Part shown: positions 7,497 through 15,260 of the stretch, piece by piece
How positions within the stretch are numbered: position 1 is the first letter of the stretch
Layout of the letters: each line of letters begins with the position of its first letter
NCBI GenBank assembly: GCA_946478915.1
Contig: CAMLER010000025.1
Span: 1 to 16,770, forward strand
Direction: 5' to 3'
Length of the DNA stretch: 16,770 bases
Origin: an uncultured Chryseolinea sp.
GTDB lineage: Bacteria > Bacteroidota > Bacteroidia > Cytophagales > Cyclobacteriaceae
Notes under the pieces: generated by a model
Seen by the model: the letters and a program-made list of their open reading frames with translations, nothing else
What the model was told of the DNA's origin: nothing
Database searches by the model: none
Translations under genes and position numbers: made by a program

Positions 7497-7864
7497 GCTT
7501 CTATGATAACAACTGCACAGGCAATGTCCCTGAGGTGAGAAATTGACACATGTATCTTACCCCATTTATTTTGTTCTGCTTTTTCCTTGAATTCGCCACT
7601 GAGTCGGATAGATGGTTTTCCAAGATCGTCGGTCTCTATCTCAATATCAGCCAGATTACTTCCCAGCAAAAGCCCCCAACCGGTTGCTTTAAGAAACGCT
7701 TCCTTTGCCGCGAATCGCCCGGCATAATTTTCAGACTTCAAGTTAGCCTCGCAAAAATCGATTTCATTTCTGGAGAATACCAGCTCGCGAAATCCATTGT
7801 CTTTGGTAACCTTCGCCATGACCCGTTCTACTTCGATGATATCTATACCAACTCCGATAATCAT
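7493..7864 (-). CDS. acpS: Holo-[acyl-carrier-protein] synthase (4'-phosphopantetheinyl transferase, AcpS type)
   Basis: Transfers the phosphopantetheine arm of CoA onto the serine of apo-carrier proteins. The 123-residue length is typical of AcpS. Visible motifs are GIDIIEVERV (6-15) with the magnesium-binding Asp8, YAGRFAAKEAFLKATG (47-62) with Glu55 as second metal ligand, and HVSISH (105-110) near the C-terminus. Its ATG overlaps the stop of the C45 gene and its stop overlaps the start of the ligase, both as ATGA, showing translational coupling. A dedicated PPTase inside the pigment operon fits priming of the pathway's own carrier proteins, which are not in this window. I cannot exclude that this is the only genomic AcpS and also serves fatty-acid synthesis. 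Confidence 0.95.
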   Translation of the reverse strand: MIIGVGIDIIEVERVMAKVTKDNGFRELVFSRNEIDFCEANLKSENYAGRFAAKEAFLKATGWGLLLGSNLADIEIETDDLGKPSIRLSGEFKEKAEQNKWGKIHVSISHLRDIACAVVIIEA

Positions 7865-9519
7865 TTGGTTCGCTCTTTACATTTCTCAAGATTTTTTTCC
7901 ATATGATATCGCTCCTGCAAGGTAGCGACCTCTTTAGTCAGACCTCGCTCATATAAGGGGATAGCCTTAGCCCACTCCTTTCGATCAAAATAATAATCCG
8001 CGGCCAGCATATAGGCATGATATGAATTTGGATTCCATTTCACAACACTATCGGGGTGAAGATCACTTTGAGGATTGAAAGGAAAGCGGTATTTACTGAA
8101 CTTTACATAGTCCCGGTAGGCTGGCGTAAGTAGAAAGGAATCGGCTGGAATTGTTAGTTCGGCTTCGTAGATCTCTTCATTTTCTTTTGCTTCGTATGAG
8201 AAAACTTTATCCATGTCATAGCAAATTAATTTACCTAATTGCCAGGGCGACGTAGATATCCACATCCGCCTTTTTTCAGGTTCGAATATGACCGCATGAT
8301 GCGCCACCAGTTGATTTACTGCCTTTTCGTTTCCCCATCCGATATCCGTGTCGTTAATCCCTTTCTGGTCCCGAAGGATCTTAACTGTATTCTCAATTGA
8401 ATTCACATCCGTGCGGGACATAAGTTCGCGCAGTCGTTGATATCGATAGCTTGATGCGCTGGTCTTTACGTGCAGCTGATTCAACTGGGTCATACCAAGT
8501 TTTTCCCCCAGAAAATGATTTGTGCTCAGAATCACATTGCCGTTTGCTTCCACAAGTTGTACTTCTTCCGGAGATTTTTCGATCAGTGCCGCCTTATTTT
8601 CAATTGCCGAACCAATTAGAAATGATTCTGAAACAAACATCTTACGTTTTGCAACTATATCATATGCCTCCGAAATGGTCGAGGCATACTGAAGGATTTC
8701 GCGCGTTACCAAAGTAACCGGAGTCGCAGAGGCAGATGGTACGTCTGATTTGGCGGCATTGATAGTCACAGTGAGTCCCTGATCGTTCATTCCCGACATC
8801 ACGCCGGTCATTCCTCCGAAGGTGACCATCATGAACTTATGTCCATTGGAGGGATTGTAAAATGCAATGATCTTATCGCGGGCAAAATCATCGCCCACAT
8901 AAAAATCAAAATTGCGTCCGATGATTAGCGTGGAATCCTCAGATTCGCTGCCCCATGTGGCGAAGGCTGTGCACCCAACCAAAGACATGTTTTGCAATGC
9001 GTGACCAATATCGTGGGCAGCATGATAATTCAGAATCCGTTGATATGGTGGGGCGATGTAGTCAAATTCATGTGAAGCCGAATATGAAACTCCCAGAATT
9101 TCCAACTGATATTCCTCAATCACATTTTTCTGCAAGTTTCGATTAAACCAACCGACAAAATGTTTCAACACCTCCAGATAGAACTCGGATGGAACCAGCC
9201 GACGGATTTGTTCTGTAAATACAACTTCCTGGCGATGGACCAAGTCGCGTGTAAGCCTGCCGTTAGCCACGCCGCGTTCAAAGGCATCTCCCTCTACATA
9301 CAGTTCGTATAAACCAGTCTCACTTTCCTTAAACCAGTTATTGTTCAACTTAAAAAGACCTGAATCAACTTCGACCACCTCTGTATTGAGGGAGCCGAGG
9401 GATTCCGGTACGGGCTCATCTATTGTGGCTACCAGCCGAACATAGACGATCAAGCCTATGATACACAAAAGGAGCAGGCCAACGGTCCATGCAAAAAATC
9501 TAATTATCCGTCTGAGCAT
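7861..9519 (-). CDS. Membrane-anchored C45-family autoproteolytic acyltransferase/hydrolase with C-terminal TPR-like helices
   Basis: Relative of acyl-CoA:6-aminopenicillanic acid acyltransferase (peptidase family C45, Ntn fold). Residues 9-30 are a single transmembrane anchor, so the catalytic part is probably periplasmic. The predicted nucleophile is Cys183 in SLVGCTAF; self-cleavage between Gly182 and Cys183 would expose it, as in other Ntn enzymes. Supporting motifs are GRNFDF (201-206), the glycine-rich GGMTGVMSGMNDQGL (235-249) followed by Thr/Asn, and STNHF (332-336). Residues 496-530 look like a TPR helix pair. The start overlaps the preceding FAD oxidoreductase by 20 bases and the stop overlaps acpS. 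In context it may transfer or hydrolyse the aryl-polyene acyl chain. That is an inference; the known chemistry of the family is amide or ester acyl transfer and hydrolysis. Confidence 0.85.
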   Translation of the reverse strand: MLRRIIRFFAWTVGLLLLCIIGLIVYVRLVATIDEPVPESLGSLNTEVVEVDSGLFKLNNNWFKESETGLYELYVEGDAFERGVANGRLTRDLVHRQEVVFTEQIRRLVPSEFYLEVLKHFVGWFNRNLQKNVIEEYQLEILGVSYSASHEFDYIAPPYQRILNYHAAHDIGHALQNMSLVGCTAFATWGSESEDSTLIIGRNFDFYVGDDFARDKIIAFYNPSNGHKFMMVTFGGMTGVMSGMNDQGLTVTINAAKSDVPSASATPVTLVTREILQYASTISEAYDIVAKRKMFVSESFLIGSAIENKAALIEKSPEEVQLVEANGNVILSTNHFLGEKLGMTQLNQLHVKTSASSYRYQRLRELMSRTDVNSIENTVKILRDQKGINDTDIGWGNEKAVNQLVAHHAVIFEPEKRRMWISTSPWQLGKLICYDMDKVFSYEAKENEEIYEAELTIPADSFLLTPAYRDYVKFSKYRFPFNPQSDLHPDSVVKWNPNSYHAYMLAADYYFDRKEWAKAIPLYERGLTKEVATLQERYHMEKNLEKCKERTK

Positions 9520-11026
9520 CTTTTATCTTATGCAGCAAATAGTCCATTCCAAGAAGTTGAGAGGCGGTGAGTACAGCGCTCACGGTCACGCCCAAAACAC
9601 CGTGGAGATTAAGATTCTGACCCGTGAGCAATAGGTTGGGAATTTTGGTCCTGGGTGAAATGAATGACTTCAAAGGATCTCGATAGTCTTTGGTAAGTCC
9701 GTAGAGAGATCCATCTTCGGTTCCGATGTAGTCGCGGGCAGAAAGTGGTGTAGCTGTTGTGTATGATTTCACGCACGATCTAAACCCGGGAAACTGACGT
9801 TCGACCATATTCATTAATATCTCTGCCTTCTGTTTTTTAAATTCCTCGTAGTCTTCACCGCGACTGGACTCATCAGAGACAGTATTAAAAGTATGTTCCC
9901 ACTTCTGCACGTCTTCGAAACGCATGTATGCCATGATGGTAACACCTTCCGTATATTCTTCGTGCTCAGCCGACGTGGCAAAAAAAAGTGCAAAACCCAA
10001 AGGCCAATTTTCATTCGTATAATTTAACACTCCCCATGGATCGTTTTGCTCAAAATAATAATAGTTATGATTCAGATGCCTGAAACAATCCTTCTTCATT
10101 ACCGCATTTACATAGAATGTAGAGATAGAATTCTCTAAACTTTTGATACGGTTCCGGTATGCTTTTTTAATCAGCGTGCTCTCCAGCATATCGAGCGTTT
10201 GGGATGGATGAATATTTGAAATAAAATATTTTCCATAATACCTCTTGCCTTTTTCGGACTCTGCATACAACAGCTCACCGTCAGCCTCAACAAGCCTGGT
10301 CACCTTGACGTGCTTGATAATTTTCCCTCCCCTTGAGTGGATCTCGCGGGATAAATACTTGGAGATCTGAGATCCGCCGTTTATAAAGCGATAGGAGCTT
10401 TCGATATAGCTGTTTACGATCAGTGCATGAACATAAAACGGAGTTTTATAAGCTACACCCGCATACAACAAATTATTTCCCGCCAACACATTTTGAAGTT
10501 TCTTATTGGATGTGATCGATTCCAGGAAAGTCTTCGTATCCATCTCCAGCGCTGTCATTTTTTCAAACAAACCGCCACCACTTCTCAGATTGTATAAAGG
10601 AAATTTTCCACATACTTCTTTTATAGCTGCACAATATTTCTTCAGCGCTTCCTCCTCACCTGGAAAATATTGCACCATCGTGCGAATGAAATTCTCGTAG
10701 CCCTGAGCATACTTATATACAACGGGATCACCTTCAAATACAATTGCATCAAAGACATCCTCATCCATTTTTTTGAGTTTGAGTTTGTCCATAATACCCA
10801 AATATTTGAATAACTGATGGAGATTTTGTCCTTTATCAAGTCCGCCAACATAGTGGACCCCTGAATCAAATATTACTCTATCGCGGACATAGGTTTGAAG
10901 GTTTCCTCCGATCTGTTTGTTCTTTTCAAGAATACATACCTTGTACCCTTCCTTGGCAAGTATTGTACCGCACGCCAGGCCACCCAGTCCGCTACCTACT
11001 ATTACCACATCATGCTTTTCATCCAT
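9500..11026 (-). CDS. CrtI/phytoene-desaturase-like FAD-dependent oxidoreductase
   Basis: A 508-residue NAD(P)/FAD-dependent oxidoreductase of the phytoene desaturase/carotene isomerase superfamily. The N-terminal dinucleotide motif is VVIVGSGLGGLACG (7-20), ending in an acidic CILEKN strand (31-36), followed by GGNLQTY, which contacts the flavin in relatives. The C-terminal FAD motif GQNLNLHGVLGVTVSA is intact. CrtI relatives act on long conjugated lipids at membranes by desaturation, isomerisation or saturation. Here, inside a polyene operon, it could set double-bond geometry or oxidation state of the pigment or a linked lipid; no substrate can be read from the sequence. It begins 18 bases after the exporter fusion and overlaps the next gene. 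No carotenoid genes such as crtB are in the window, so it is probably not a carotenoid desaturase. Confidence 0.88.
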   Translation of the reverse strand: MDEKHDVVIVGSGLGGLACGTILAKEGYKVCILEKNKQIGGNLQTYVRDRVIFDSGVHYVGGLDKGQNLHQLFKYLGIMDKLKLKKMDEDVFDAIVFEGDPVVYKYAQGYENFIRTMVQYFPGEEEALKKYCAAIKEVCGKFPLYNLRSGGGLFEKMTALEMDTKTFLESITSNKKLQNVLAGNNLLYAGVAYKTPFYVHALIVNSYIESSYRFINGGSQISKYLSREIHSRGGKIIKHVKVTRLVEADGELLYAESEKGKRYYGKYFISNIHPSQTLDMLESTLIKKAYRNRIKSLENSISTFYVNAVMKKDCFRHLNHNYYYFEQNDPWGVLNYTNENWPLGFALFFATSAEHEEYTEGVTIMAYMRFEDVQKWEHTFNTVSDESSRGEDYEEFKKQKAEILMNMVERQFPGFRSCVKSYTTATPLSARDYIGTEDGSLYGLTKDYRDPLKSFISPRTKIPNLLLTGQNLNLHGVLGVTVSAVLTASQLLGMDYLLHKIKDAQTDN

Positions 11027-11044
11027 TTTGTTGTTTGCAGCTAT

Positions 11045-14000
11045 TTACACCTGCGCTGTTTTCTTACCCACTTTTCTAAGTACAAAAATAACATTCGAGG
11101 TATATTTTGCATCATCGTTGACTTGCACTGAAATACCCTTGCTATCGGCTACCCTCCTAATGGTTTCGCCAGACAAAAAATTCAATGATGTCACAGATTT
11201 GTTGAATTTCAGAATTTTCACGCTGAAGAGCTCGGTGAGTTCTGTTCCCTTATGCCTTTCTTTCAAATCAGCGTTACCTTCCCTTATCAATAGTATCCCA
11301 TCTTCGTTAAGCGCATCAATCGCCCTGATCAATAAGTTTTCCTGGGCGTTGTAGGAAAGATAATGCAACACATCGCTGATGACGATTCCATCATACTTCT
11401 GCAGAGGAAAAGTAGTCACATCAGCTGTATGAAAATTAAGTCGCGAGGTTTTTAAATAGCCGTTGGAGGCAACTTCAATTTTTTCCTCATCATAATCAAC
11501 CCCTGTTATCAATCTCTCATCAGAAAGAAACTGAAGCATATAACATAGGAATCCATAGCCACAACCAAGGTCGAGTATGACGCCTTTTTTGGGCAAGAGT
11601 TCATGAAACGGTAAGTAATACTTTTCCAACCGCACCTTAACGCGCATATACCATTCCAGGACGGGGCCTTTATAAATATAGTTCGAAACAAGTTTGTGAT
11701 AGAAATATCGGGGTGATTCCGTTTCCTTTTTTAGCTGACCAAACGCTGCTTTGAAATGTTTGCTGATCGCTTTTGACCGCTCTGAGTAGCTATTGCCGAA
11801 TTTCATATCCTCAGCCTCAATCGGGGAAAGAAATTTCAACGTTAGTTGGCCGGAATTCAAGTAGAAACTACCTTTTGGAATTGCATCGGCAGCACCATGA
11901 ATGAGCAACGGTTGAATCGCGAGCCCAAATTTTTCCGCGATGAAAAATGCGCCTTTATGAAATCGACCTATCGTTCCATCCACGGAACGTGTTCCTTCGG
12001 GAAAAATAACGAGAGAATACCCCTCTTCAAAACGTTCTTTCAACCTGAGCACGTCGTCAGATCCCTCGGTTATGGGGTAGTAGTCTGCCAGGCGGACAAC
12101 ACCTCCAAATATTGGCGAATTCCAAACCCATTCGTTAGTTACCAGAATCAATTTTGGATGGAGCATGATGGTGAGAAGGATATCAAGAAAGGAGGTGTGA
12201 TTGGCAATGATCACCGTTGGTCTTGAAAAAGTATCTACACCCCGTCCTATAATTCGCTTTCTAACCGATGGCTCGATGTAAATAATCAGGCGGGCAAATC
12301 CGCTGAGCAAAACATGAAATAAATATTTGACTTTGCTTTTAAGAAAGGGAACATAGCGGAAGATACTTCCAACCATGGTGAGCACGATAGCCCCCACTCC
12401 AAATAGCGCGTAGGTAAAGCCCGTTCGAAAAATCCCATGGAAAGTCATTGGCGTGAAGCCCTTTTCAGTGCGGCGCGTTACCAACCACCTGAACAAAAAC
12501 GGTTCAATAGTTTGTGACATGATGAAAACGCACCCTATTCCAATAATGGATATCGCTGCAATGGATCTCAATGCAGGATGTTGTGCCAGCACCAGGACTC
12601 CAAGCCCTGCAATGGTTGTAACCGCTGACAAAAATATCGAAGTTCTAATCGATGCAAGATTCTTTTTACCTGCCTTGTATTCTTGTAGGAGCCCATCCAT
12701 TGTGAAGATGCTATAATCGTCTCCCAAACCAAAGATAAAGGTGGAAACCATGATGTTAACGATATTAAACTCAATTCCAACGATCGCCATGATGCCAAGG
12801 ATCCATATCCACGTTATCATCATAGGCACAAACGTTATGAGTGTCAACTCAATTCTGCCATACAAGATCAGCAGTGCAATAAAAACGAAAACAGCTGTAA
12901 ATGTGACTATGAAGTTGAAGTCAGCGTTTACGTATTCAACAAATAAATTGGTCAACATTTGCCGATCAAAGGAGTGAACAGGAACGTCTTTCAAAGCCTC
13001 ATAAACCATATGCCTTGCCGATGGGTCGACATTAACCATTGAAATCACGGTGGCATCCCCATCTTTTTCGATGATATAATCCTCAAAGAAAGCTGCACGA
13101 ATTTGATTCAGCATCGCTGTGTCGCCCGGCGTATATTGTCTGTAAAGCAAATGCTCGAAGTTCTGAATTACCCGATCAGAAAATTTTAGTTCGCGGCCCT
13201 TTGTTTGAATCACTTTTAATATCGCCTCCCTTCTCGGTGCCCAGTAATCATTCCATTTGTCGATACGTACCTTTTGAAGTGAGTCAGAGATCATGAAAGT
13301 AGACACCGAGGAAAATTTGTTAATAGTCTTTTCCTCCTCGAGTTGTTGTAGCAGCGGCATTGCTAGCTCATTTTTTTGAAGCGCTGATTGGATATCCGTA
13401 CCGCTTGACACGACATACAGCGATGTCAGCGAGGATTGGGTGAGTGACTCCAGTCTTTGCTGCGATTCCCTTGTATCGCGATCCATGAAATTAAGCTTAC
13501 TCATGTCGCTATTAAAGGTAACGTCGTTAGCAAAGTAGAGGAAAAACGGTGTTGCAAGAAGAATGATCAATGCGACATATTTATTGGCCTCGATGGAGAG
13601 GAAGGAAATTCGTTCAAGCCAGGATGCATGGCTCTTGGTTGGAAATAATTGCCCGGAAATAAAATGCGGCAAAAAGATCAGCGAACATAACGCAGCGCCT
13701 ATGAGACTGAATCCGGCGAACAAGCCCAGGTCTCTCAGGACAGCGGCATTGGCAAATTGAAGACAGAAAAAAGCCACAACCGTCGTGGCACTTCCCATGG
13801 TCATTGGTTGTACGAGGTCTTTTATAACCACCCTGACATCCTGAGTATGCTTAAGGTGTGATAAAAAGTGCAGCGAATAATTTACCGCGATTCCCAGTAC
13901 GACCGACCCAGCGGCAATTGCAAGAATTGATATAGAACCCTGGATCAGGTAAATGCAGCTCAGGGAAAATATTCCACCAAAGACGACGGGAATAAAAATC

Positions 14001-14893
14001 AGGAATGGAACTCGTTTCTTTCGAAAAAAAGCGACAAGAAAAACTGCGAGAAAAATAACCACCAGGCTGATCGTGAGAACGGAATCTGCTCGCAACCGGT
14101 TTGCATTTCCTACGGCGACTACCGGTGAACCAAAATATGATGTTTTTATCTGAGGATGACCAGCAGACACCTCTTCTATCAATGCGTTAAACGCATCTAC
14201 AAATTTCGAATTGTGTCCAGTATCATTGGGAGAATATACAGGAGACAGAAAAAAAATCAGGTGTCGTCGATCTTTTGTAAGAATATATCCATCGTACAAT
14301 TCAAAATTTTCGTCGTACTGAAGTTGTTTTAATTTTTGCAAGGCCAGAAAAGAAAAACCCAGCGGATCTTTTGCAATTATTTGTTTTACAACGACACCGG
14401 CAGGCGAAATCAGTTGACGATAGTTCGTCTCCAGTATTCTTTCTGCATTTTCGGGTTCAGTTATTGAATCAAGCAGGATATAATCACTATCATCCAGAAA
14501 CACTGGCATATTATCGTAGACCGATGAAAAGAGTTTCAGGACTACGTCGTCATCAACCTGTGTTACCATACGAGAGATGAACGGTTTCAACTCACGCTCC
14601 ATACGCGCAGAAAGCATTTGAGCGAAGCTGACCAGGCTGTCTGGGAGAGGTGAGGTGCTGCTGTCTGCGACAGATACCATTACAACAATCCGTTCAACAA
14701 ACTTTGAATTCTGAAAAACATAATTAAGTTTTTCGACACGCTCGTCGTCGGGAAAAAACTTGGTAATATCTTCTTCCAACTCAATTCGCGATGCTCCAAA
14801 ACTCAACAGCAGTACCAGGCTGCAGAATACCACCCAGAATAATGCTATCCGACGGTTAAAAAAATCATAAAGGTTTATAAGGAGCGTTGCCAT
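11045..14893 (-). CDS. Fusion of MMPL/RND exporter, PlsC-type acyltransferase and SAM-dependent methyltransferase
   Basis: A 1282-residue three-domain protein. ATG at 14893 is preferred; a GTG at 14899 in the same frame overlaps the preceding stop and cannot be excluded. Residue numbers here count from the GTG. Residues about 15-815 form an MMPL (RND) exporter: one helix near 19-36, a periplasmic loop, helices at 275-420, a second loop, and helices at 660-805. TM4-like GIAVNYS (336-342) and TM10-like GLGDDYS (724-730) are the paired relay motifs. Residues about 820-1060 are a lysophosphatidate-acyltransferase domain with NHTSFLD (900-906, HX4D) and FPEGTRS (966-972), both intact. Residues about 1085-1284 are a class I methyltransferase with DLGCGYG (1110-1116). 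Aryl-polyene clusters carry exporter, acyltransferase and methyltransferase functions, usually on separate genes, so one polypeptide may methylate, acylate and move the pigment lipid. The frame has no break. Confidence 0.9.
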   Translation of the reverse strand: MATLLINLYDFFNRRIALFWVVFCSLVLLLSFGASRIELEEDITKFFPDDERVEKLNYVFQNSKFVERIVVMVSVADSSTSPLPDSLVSFAQMLSARMERELKPFISRMVTQVDDDVVLKLFSSVYDNMPVFLDDSDYILLDSITEPENAERILETNYRQLISPAGVVVKQIIAKDPLGFSFLALQKLKQLQYDENFELYDGYILTKDRRHLIFFLSPVYSPNDTGHNSKFVDAFNALIEEVSAGHPQIKTSYFGSPVVAVGNANRLRADSVLTISLVVIFLAVFLVAFFRKKRVPFLIFIPVVFGGIFSLSCIYLIQGSISILAIAAGSVVLGIAVNYSLHFLSHLKHTQDVRVVIKDLVQPMTMGSATTVVAFFCLQFANAAVLRDLGLFAGFSLIGAALCSLIFLPHFISGQLFPTKSHASWLERISFLSIEANKYVALIILLATPFFLYFANDVTFNSDMSKLNFMDRDTRESQQRLESLTQSSLTSLYVVSSGTDIQSALQKNELAMPLLQQLEEEKTINKFSSVSTFMISDSLQKVRIDKWNDYWAPRREAILKVIQTKGRELKFSDRVIQNFEHLLYRQYTPGDTAMLNQIRAAFFEDYIIEKDGDATVISMVNVDPSARHMVYEALKDVPVHSFDRQMLTNLFVEYVNADFNFIVTFTAVFVFIALLILYGRIELTLITFVPMMITWIWILGIMAIVGIEFNIVNIMVSTFIFGLGDDYSIFTMDGLLQEYKAGKKNLASIRTSIFLSAVTTIAGLGVLVLAQHPALRSIAAISIIGIGCVFIMSQTIEPFLFRWLVTRRTEKGFTPMTFHGIFRTGFTYALFGVGAIVLTMVGSIFRYVPFLKSKVKYLFHVLLSGFARLIIYIEPSVRKRIIGRGVDTFSRPTVIIANHTSFLDILLTIMLHPKLILVTNEWVWNSPIFGGVVRLADYYPITEGSDDVLRLKERFEEGYSLVIFPEGTRSVDGTIGRFHKGAFFIAEKFGLAIQPLLIHGAADAIPKGSFYLNSGQLTLKFLSPIEAEDMKFGNSYSERSKAISKHFKAAFGQLKKETESPRYFYHKLVSNYIYKGPVLEWYMRVKVRLEKYYLPFHELLPKKGVILDLGCGYGFLCYMLQFLSDERLITGVDYDEEKIEVASNGYLKTSRLNFHTADVTTFPLQKYDGIVISDVLHYLSYNAQENLLIRAIDALNEDGILLIREGNADLKERHKGTELTELFSVKILKFNKSVTSLNFLSGETIRRVADSKGISVQVNDDAKYTSNVIFVLRKVGKKTAQV

Positions 14894-14895
14894 GA

Positions 14896-15237
14896 TCACA
14901 CTTTCTGTTTCCTGAATATTTTCAGGCCGATATAAGCTATTAACCCGATAAAAGTGCCTGCAACTATGGCCAGCGTTACAGCGCCAAGAACGTATTGCAC
15001 AAAACTTGTTTTAACACGCTCAAATGTTATTTCTTCGCTAAACAGGAAGTATTGTGCGTCGTCTCCCATCCATATCGACCCGGTGAGGTGGCTAAGAAAT
15101 AAGATCAGGGGGATCATCGGCGGTATGCTGATGTTTGCAGCAAGTATTACCAAAACCTTGTTCAAGCGGAGGACAAAGGCCAAAGCAATGGCGATTATCA
15201 GTTGAAATCCCCACACAGGAATGATTCCCATGAACAC
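14896..15237 (-). CDS. DUF2062 membrane domain, probably the C-terminal half of a frameshifted glycosyltransferase fusion
   Basis: The frame from GTG 15237 (or ATG 15231) gives 113 residues with hydrophobic helices at about 3-22, 25-49 and 80-103, and the DUF2062 signatures GIIPVWGFQ and LRLNK...SIPPMIP. It starts in the middle of the domain. The usual DUF2062 N-terminal part is encoded just upstream in the same frame without a start codon (15318-15238, reading SPLESDSIKAFSIGFGVF near its end), overlapping the end of the glycosyltransferase gene in another frame. It therefore looks like part of a longer protein reached by a -1 shift at the 11-A run. Used alone, an internal GTG or ATG start would give a truncated domain. 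The biochemical role of DUF2062 is unknown; glycosyltransferase-DUF2062 fusions are known to me from Bacteroidota but were not searched. Two bases separate its stop from the exporter ATG. Confidence 0.75.
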   Translation of the reverse strand: MFMGIIPVWGFQLIIAIALAFVLRLNKVLVILAANISIPPMIPLILFLSHLTGSIWMGDDAQYFLFSEEITFERVKTSFVQYVLGAVTLAIVAGTFIGLIAYIGLKIFRKQKV

Positions 15238-15260
15238 CCCAAAGCCAATGGAGAATGCCT

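Noticed and set aside
10917..11354. Plus-strand frame of 145 codons across the oxidoreductase/exporter junction
   Set aside because: It covers the opposite strand of two well-supported genes, and its Ser/Pro-rich translation lacks motifs.
11846..12226. Plus-strand frame of 126 codons opposite the PlsC domain
   Set aside because: Antisense shadow; the minus strand there carries the intact acyltransferase motifs.
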